Source: Dryococelus australis (taxonomy: Eukaryota > Arthropoda > Insecta > Phasmatodea > Phasmatidae). Taken from it: a stretch of DNA of 64,000 nucleotides. Positions within the stretch are counted from its first letter, which is position 1. Each line of letters opens with the position of its first letter. Both the position numbers and the translations under genes were made by a program. The stretch covers positions 135,624,163 to 135,688,162 of the forward strand of contig CM057000.1 in NCBI GenBank assembly GCA_029891345.1, in the 5' to 3' direction. Shown piece by piece: positions 58,415 to 64,000 of this stretch. Below the pieces are notes generated by a model that did not search any database, had not been told where the DNA came from, and saw only the letters and a list, made by a program, of their open reading frames with translations.

Positions 58415-59488
58415 ACGGAAACTTTGTAGCAAACTGTTGTTTTGTATGCGCCGCAAGGGAGAGCCATCGACGATATCGTAACGTACCGTTTGGAAAGTCC
58501 ACTCAGAGTTTGTCAACTCCGGTAATTGCTTTGGTAGCTGAAACTTTACTGTATCTCTCTCCAGTCCTTCTTAATCAAATTGTGAATCATGAAGCGTGCA
58601 CTCCAGAACTCATGCGTAGTGCATTAAAAAAAAAACACGTCTTCCTTGGCAGTAGTCGACAGTAATCTCCTCATAAACCGTTATTCCAGAAACGTGCCTC
58701 TTACATGACTTGCAAATAAAACACCTCATTTTTAAAGTAGTTTGCAGCCGCTATTTCGCATTTCATTAAAGTCAAATTTTTCTATTTTTTATACGCCTTA
58801 GGCATGTTATATTCTTTGGCTACTATAGACCTTAAATATTCCAAGGAATGTCTTTGGTTTCCTCAGTAATACGTATCCACAATTTATTTTCCATTTAATT
58901 GTGCTTTATAGGCTTTACGAATATGTCTTTATTTGTATAATATTTCACCCACATATTTATTTATAGCCTTTTTTATTTTTTAATCACAGTCTTTTCATGT
59001 TAAAGGGGTGGACTTATTTGATTCAGGTTTAAGCAGACAAAATACAGCGAGTAGTAAAATTGTTAAGTCCTTCTAAGCCGTAAATAATAAGAAAACCTAA
59101 ATTGTATAACTTGTTGAAACGAATTTGCTCTAAAGCTAAATTTTATTACTTATGATATTTATTCTTTTGCTCGAAAGTTCTTTCACGAATTGTTTGTGTT
59201 AGGCAAAACTACGAACATATTCTACACATTTGTCGTAAGGTTTTGTGCAATTACCAAAATAAAGGCTAGAAATGTCATGGACTCGTGACTGATAGGCTAG
59301 AAAGGTCCCGTGTGCAATTCCCGATCTGGGGTGCATAACGTGACTTCTAACAAGCCCACTAGTATACAGCTTGTTAACTTGTAGGCTTGTAACAACATGT
59401 CAAGCTGAGAGATGATATTTGCAAATTAATTCTGCCAGTGACGTCAACAGCTGTAACAAGTTTTCCTGCGTGCTTTTGTGCGAAACTG

Positions 59489-59528
<40 letters not shown>

Positions 59529-60037
59529 TATTCCATTACGCTACCCTACACTTTCCAGCCAATGCAGTCCAACTTCAGTGTTTGTTCTGTGGACATAATT
59601 TAAAAACTGTTAGTTTTATTTTCAAGGGAATCCAGCTTTTTCATCCAATTTTTTAACCGTGTAGTATTTAATCTGAATTTCTCTTTAAATCCAAAGTCGT
59701 TGAAAGCTACGAATTTGTTTCTTGATAAGTACCTGTGCTGCTTTCTTGCACTAGCAGCAGTCTCAACGTTGCCCACTAACACTCACGTATTTTAATATTA
59801 TTTAGACCACAAAATAACACTTTAACCCGAATGTAAGCTCAGAAATATATTACATTTTCTTTACACATGCACTTGTAAACAATGTCTACCTAGGGCTTTT
59901 TTTTTAGATAATTGATAACAATTGTGGATTATTTTGTAAGACAAACTACAAATATGTAAGTTTGTGTTACAAAACGGGTCTACAAGGATTGAGTTTTATT
60001 TGTAGTTACAAGTAGGCCTACCACACTGATAGCTAAA
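58415..60037. other. No gene recognised; (TC)n microsatellite
   Basis: AT-rich. A (TC)n run lies at 59492-59524. CGTGACTGATAGGCTAGAAA and GTGCAATTCCCG near 59285-59325 look like eroded A and B boxes of a SINE head, too weak to call. Confidence 0.35.
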
Positions 60038-60443
60038 GAATGTTCACGGTAAAATGAGCACTTTTAAAATGCCTGTTTAAGATCTACTTGTATGCACATT
60101 GCGTATTCTTCCTCCATAGGTAAAATTAATATTGCCACGGACCCCATCACTTTATTCGTGCGTTGGTCAAGTGAAACTTTGAAATTATAAGAAAAATAAA
60201 TATTTTTCCAAAGTGCTTATTATTACACTTGCGTGTTTTAAAAAAGCAGAACCCAACTTATTTCATTTCATATAACGAATGTTTACCTAACTCTTTTAAT
60301 TAAACGTTAAAGCTTTCTTCCACTCGTTGCCAACTTAACTGGGCGCATGCCAGCCAGTGTGCCCGTTAAATTATACACAGGTGGGGTGCAGTGACATTTC
60401 CCAAATGTTGATTTCAAAAGTGCTCACTTTACCGTGAACAGCC
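60038..60443 (-). mobile_element. MITE family A, copy 9 (reverse orientation)
   Basis: GAATGTTCACGGTAAAATGAG to CACTTTACCGTGAACAGCC, about 406 bp. Internal blocks in reverse order: AAGATCTACTTGTATGCAC, TTTATTCGTGCGTTGGTCAA, CCAACTTAACTGGGCGCATG. Confidence 0.9.
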
Positions 60444-63400
60444 TTTAGCCACCAGTACGCTCGTGTTACAGAAAGTGGGTTAGCGCTCAATAGCACGTAC
60501 AACTTGTCGGACAGAACATGCCCGGGTTTTGTTACACACCACTGGCAGACGATTTTTCAAAAACAGGGAAGTTTCTTTTCCAAACTGAAGACCGGTTGAC
60601 GAGATATCCCCGTGACTTCCTATTCCGGAAGGCAAAGTCAAACCATCGCACTTCCATCGCGGGGGCGTGTAATACACCCTCGCGACACGATTGAGATCAC
60701 GACTTTGAAGCTGCTGAGAAATACGTGATGATCATCGTTCTGAGATGATAAGGGATTTGCTACGATATTCCGATCCGTGAGAAATAAAGATCTGCTCCTA
60801 GAATCCTGCCGAATGCTGCTAGTACAGTATTTACAAGCCTATCGAAGCCTAGCCAGCAGTGGGCCGCAAGAACAAGTCTCGAACTTTCATGTTGGTTCTG
60901 AGCGTCTGGATTCTTCTATGGACGAAATAGTTCACCACCACAACGTTGTGTTAAACCTATAGTGAAGAAATAAACATTCACCTGAGGCCTGACATGTTAT
61001 ACGATTCGTCAGTATTATCAGCTACGTCACTCTGGAAGTACAATCTTTATCCTCGTTAATTTTCAGACTTGTAGATTTCAATTTATGCACGGAGTATTAC
61101 TGCGTGCCATTATACGAACTAAGAACAAGCTAAACGAAATATTTATTTACTTGCAGCAGAAATCTAATCCTCAACCGCACACCAACGATTTTTTTTTTTT
61201 GCGCAGGTATCGTGATCAGTCAAAGAGAGTCGAATTCAAAAGAAGAAAAGTCCCCCTCAATAAACGGTGTTTTATTTGCCATTTGAGTAAATTGAAAACC
61301 TTAAAAGCCACGGGTAAATCCACAAAGGAAAGCTACAAGGCTACAGTATGATTGTAATTTATTAATTGTATACATACTGTGTAAAAAAGGAATCCTGGTA
61401 AACTTCTTGAACTGTAATGGAAGCATCTAACCTATACAGCACTACGTATCAGGTTGCAACTATGGGGATGTTTAGCAACGCTAATATATAAAGTTTGGAA
61501 CTTCCCTGCGCATTTGACTCTTTCCTGAGCAACTGTAGAAACCTCACCATGCGTGCATTGGAAAATAATCTACCATTCACGCTTTGTCACTGTTCGTACA
61601 CATTGATAGGGTAAATATGCAAATAATTTCTTAGAGTGATAATTCGCACATAAGTGGTGAACGAGTACACTTAAAAAAAAAAACAAGCAAAATAATTTCC
61701 AGTGATCATAAAACTCAGTCTCAGTTTCCTGTTGGTGTAGTTTAGGCGGATCGTAACTTTATGAAGACGCTGTACTCTATTACTACCCAGACTCCGAATA
61801 GCCCGGAGATCTTTTGGAGTGGGCGATCGTGTGCGGCATGAAAATGGAATGCTCAGTTGAACCGGAAACTATTTTCTCCTGACAGCAATGACGATAACCT
61901 TTCTGAAAGGGATTGAAGGGAACCGCGACGACCAGAAGGTTATTACCGTTGAGAGCGAAGAGGAGGGTAACTTACTATCGACTTTTTTTTTTTAAAGCGC
62001 ATCTCTACAGCGGGTCCTAACGGTCTCCGATGATAATCGAATTCTCATTTCAGAAACGTATTTGTGCAGAGAGAATTTTAAATAAAAAAAAAAAAAAAAA
62101 CTGTAGATGATGTGCGCGGAGTAAATTAATTTCACTTCAATAATTTTTGAAATGTAGTCCCCGACCTCGCAAACACGATTAATGCCGTCAGAAATTTCAA
62201 AAAAGGTTATTGTATTTAAAACGTTGCCCCTTTAAAAACGCCAAGCGTTTTTCATTTTTTTTTCGAGTGTTAATGTAATTCGAGATTATCGGCTTTATAT
62301 CAATCATTCACGCAGTAAACGAAAGGGGCAGATTTGTGGCAACGCACACTTGTTTTTATTTACCGTTGGTTTCGTTTCCGTTTTGAATTTTTTTACTTCA
62401 GCTGTCTGCACTAACTTATAGTTTTGATTCCGGATCATTCTGAGTATGTATTTTTGTCGTTCTCTATCAAAATTCGTGTTGCGTGGCTGCTTACAGTCCG
62501 GGCTCAAATCAGTTCTCATACTTATTGATTACAGTAGTTATACATATACACACATGTAAAATGGGCTTATACGAAGATAGTATATATATATATATATATA
62601 AACCATTTGAAAAAAAAGGGGACAACTCCATAAAATAAAATAAAATAGGTACATGCACCATAGGCTACATCTCGCATAGCTTTGCCTATAAAACGTAATA
62701 ATCGGGGTCAAATCATACCATATCCTGTTTAAATTTAACTTTAAAGTTTCCATGCGTTTACAAAAAGGGACAAGTTCCAGTCCAGTTCGGATGCAATAAA
62801 GGACAAATTACAGTGCACAGTTGTACAGTTACAGAATTTACCAAATCCTTGCATCCTTCAATAACTGACTATTCTAGGGTTACAAAACGGGACATCTTAC
62901 ATGAAAAAGTATTATTAATGACTAGGACATTGGCTTGTAGGTATTTTGCGTGTGTTTCCAGTGTTGTGAAGTTATATATTACGTTTTGTGTTGTTTGTAT
63001 TGTGTCAGATGATTTATTTTTTAATAATTGAAATACTCGCCAGTGTTAGCAAGACAATTGTTAGTGTTGTTATTTGTGGTCAGTTCAACTTTGTGAAGTG
63101 ATTTAATGAGCCATAAGTACTGATAATGAATCATGTAAGTAATTACAAATTAATATAACGGAATTAAAGCACTGTGTGCGATAATGACAGGCGATAGTGT
63201 GCCAGAGGTACAACATGATGGAAGAATGGTTAGGACTGAAGTTGGAAAACGAAGAAAGAAAAAAGAATACCATCCATGTGGAAAATAAATGTCGCTAAAA
63301 AGTATAGGCAAATTTAATCGTATTAAAAATAAAACCCAAGTAGTGATGCACTCAACTGTGAGTAATGAGATACAGTAAGTGGTCTGACTATTAGCATAAA

Positions 63401-63619
63401 AGTTCAAAGTCCTTTATAAAGCTGAGTATCTTGATGTTAAATCAAACTGAAGGATGCTGTTGGTTATAAATAGGTTAACAGTTTTCTTATGCCCAACATT
63501 TGTCTGGTTGTAGGCCCCTTAATTATGTGTGTTACTTTCAAAGGAGGTTATAGATTGAAATCAAAATGAACTATTGTTTATTGTTTATTTTCTTTAATTC
63601 TGTTAGAGGTATTCCGCCA
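60444..63619. other. No gene recognised
   Basis: Mixed composition to 60800, then AT-rich. A frame at 61085-61351 contains RCFICHLSKL, a CxxC like those near piggyBac C-termini, but one pair is not enough. A short (TA)n run lies at 62580-62600. A small ATG frame at 63184-63288 (MTGDSVPEVQHDGR, then a lysine-rich KRRKKKEYHPCGK) could be an upstream piece of the feature at the right edge. Confidence 0.3.
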
Positions 63620-64000
63620 AGGGATTCCCATCCTGTCATTCATGCCACCATCCCACGAACTCTGCGTACAAGTGCTCTGGACTGACTGTACAGGATGTTC
63701 GAAGACGCCACCAAATGGTTTACGCCACACAGCACAAGGTCAGACAAAGACCACGTTATTCTTAGGTTTACACAAACCTCGCTCACAAAGAGGAGAAACA
63801 ACCTTAAAGATTGTTATGAGAAAGACGTGTCAGTAAATTATTATTTACCGAATAAAGTTGACAACAATGAATATAACCAAGTTGGGGCACGCAAACAAAC
63901 GTTTCTATCAGTATTCAAAATAGGCAACAGAAGGACTGAAGGGGTTTGTAAGAGGAACTTCATTACTGGAAACTCATCTGAGGAAAATCTAGAGGGTGAT
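63620..64000 (+). pseudogene. Fragment of a widespread uncharacterised insect protein family, running off the window
   Basis: An open frame from the ATG at 63695 stays open for 102 codons to the last base. It contains DVSVNYYLPNKVDN, QTFLSVFKIGNRRTEGVCKR and ends SSEENLEGD. I remember the pattern YYLP...VC.K.FL..F.I..RR.....K....G...E.RGGD from a large set of uncharacterised, often multi-copy insect and cnidarian proteins, possibly transposon-derived. A neighbouring frame just upstream (63620-63745: CHSCHHPTNSAYKCSG, VQDVRRRHQMVYATQHKV) also has protein-like and Cys-rich content, suggesting a frame change near 63750. With no start context and a probable frame change, I call it a relic or an exon of a decayed copy. 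Confidence 0.45.

Noticed and set aside
61085-61351. 88-codon frame with a CxxC motif, considered as a piggyBac C-terminal finger
   Set aside because: A single Cys pair without the remaining Cys/His pattern or any upstream catalytic domain.

Overview
The window looks like repeat-rich, non-coding chromosomal DNA from an insect. The composition is AT-rich, simple repeats and homopolymer runs are everywhere, and the only protein-like stretches I can name belong to transposable elements: pogo and Tc1/mariner transposases, a Ty3/gypsy retroelement and a scrap of LINE. tRNA-derived SINEs are common. One of them (about 29.4-29.6 kb) has a body ending in the TGACCTCG / TTTAACGT block that I associate from memory with Polyneoptera (stick insects, cockroaches, orthopterans). 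That placement is tentative. I find no intact host protein-coding gene, rRNA, functional-looking tRNA or CRISPR array. The window is probably intergenic or intronic.

Layout. 0-8 kb: a patchwork of small inverted-repeat elements, some nested in others, around a nearly complete 3.3-kb pogo-like transposon (1746-5056) that keeps both terminal inverted repeats, TA flanks and a decayed transposase. 8-13 kb: almost featureless. 13-20.5 kb: a 384-bp inverted-repeat element, one copy of an unrecognised repeat 'E', a GC-rich island near 16 kb, two more small inverted-repeat elements, and a Tc1/mariner transposase relic split by an inserted element. 20.5-32.6 kb: mostly anonymous, with a long imperfect hairpin (23.1 kb), the second copy of repeat E (24.3-25.0 kb), a SINE inserted in a MITE (25.4 kb), and a third SINE family (29.2-29.6 kb). 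32.6-39.3 kb: a degenerate ~290-bp tandem repeat, a 67-bp minisatellite, more MITEs and a SINE cluster. 39.6-47.1 kb: a Ty3/gypsy fossil on the minus strand with two ~1.1-kb LTRs. 47-54 kb: a SINE, a GGGGCGTATCC-type element, a MITE, the N-terminal part of a second Tc1 transposase, a second block of the ~290-bp repeat and a 16-bp minisatellite. 54-64 kb: anonymous DNA with a GC-rich block near 55.7 kb, a 121-bp triplication, another MITE and, at the right edge, an open frame resembling a widespread uncharacterised insect protein family.

The main unifying signal is a group of non-autonomous elements, here called A (~410 bp), B (~210-240 bp) and C (~410 bp). They share terminal inverted repeats of the type TAGGCTGTTCACGGTAAAG and TA target duplications but have different interiors. 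Fifteen copies fall in this window, and their nesting gives a relative chronology: C and A before B, A before SINE S1, tandem repeat D before A. No transposase matching these ends is present. Boundaries were set by eye from the sequence; family names are from memory, and no database search was possible.
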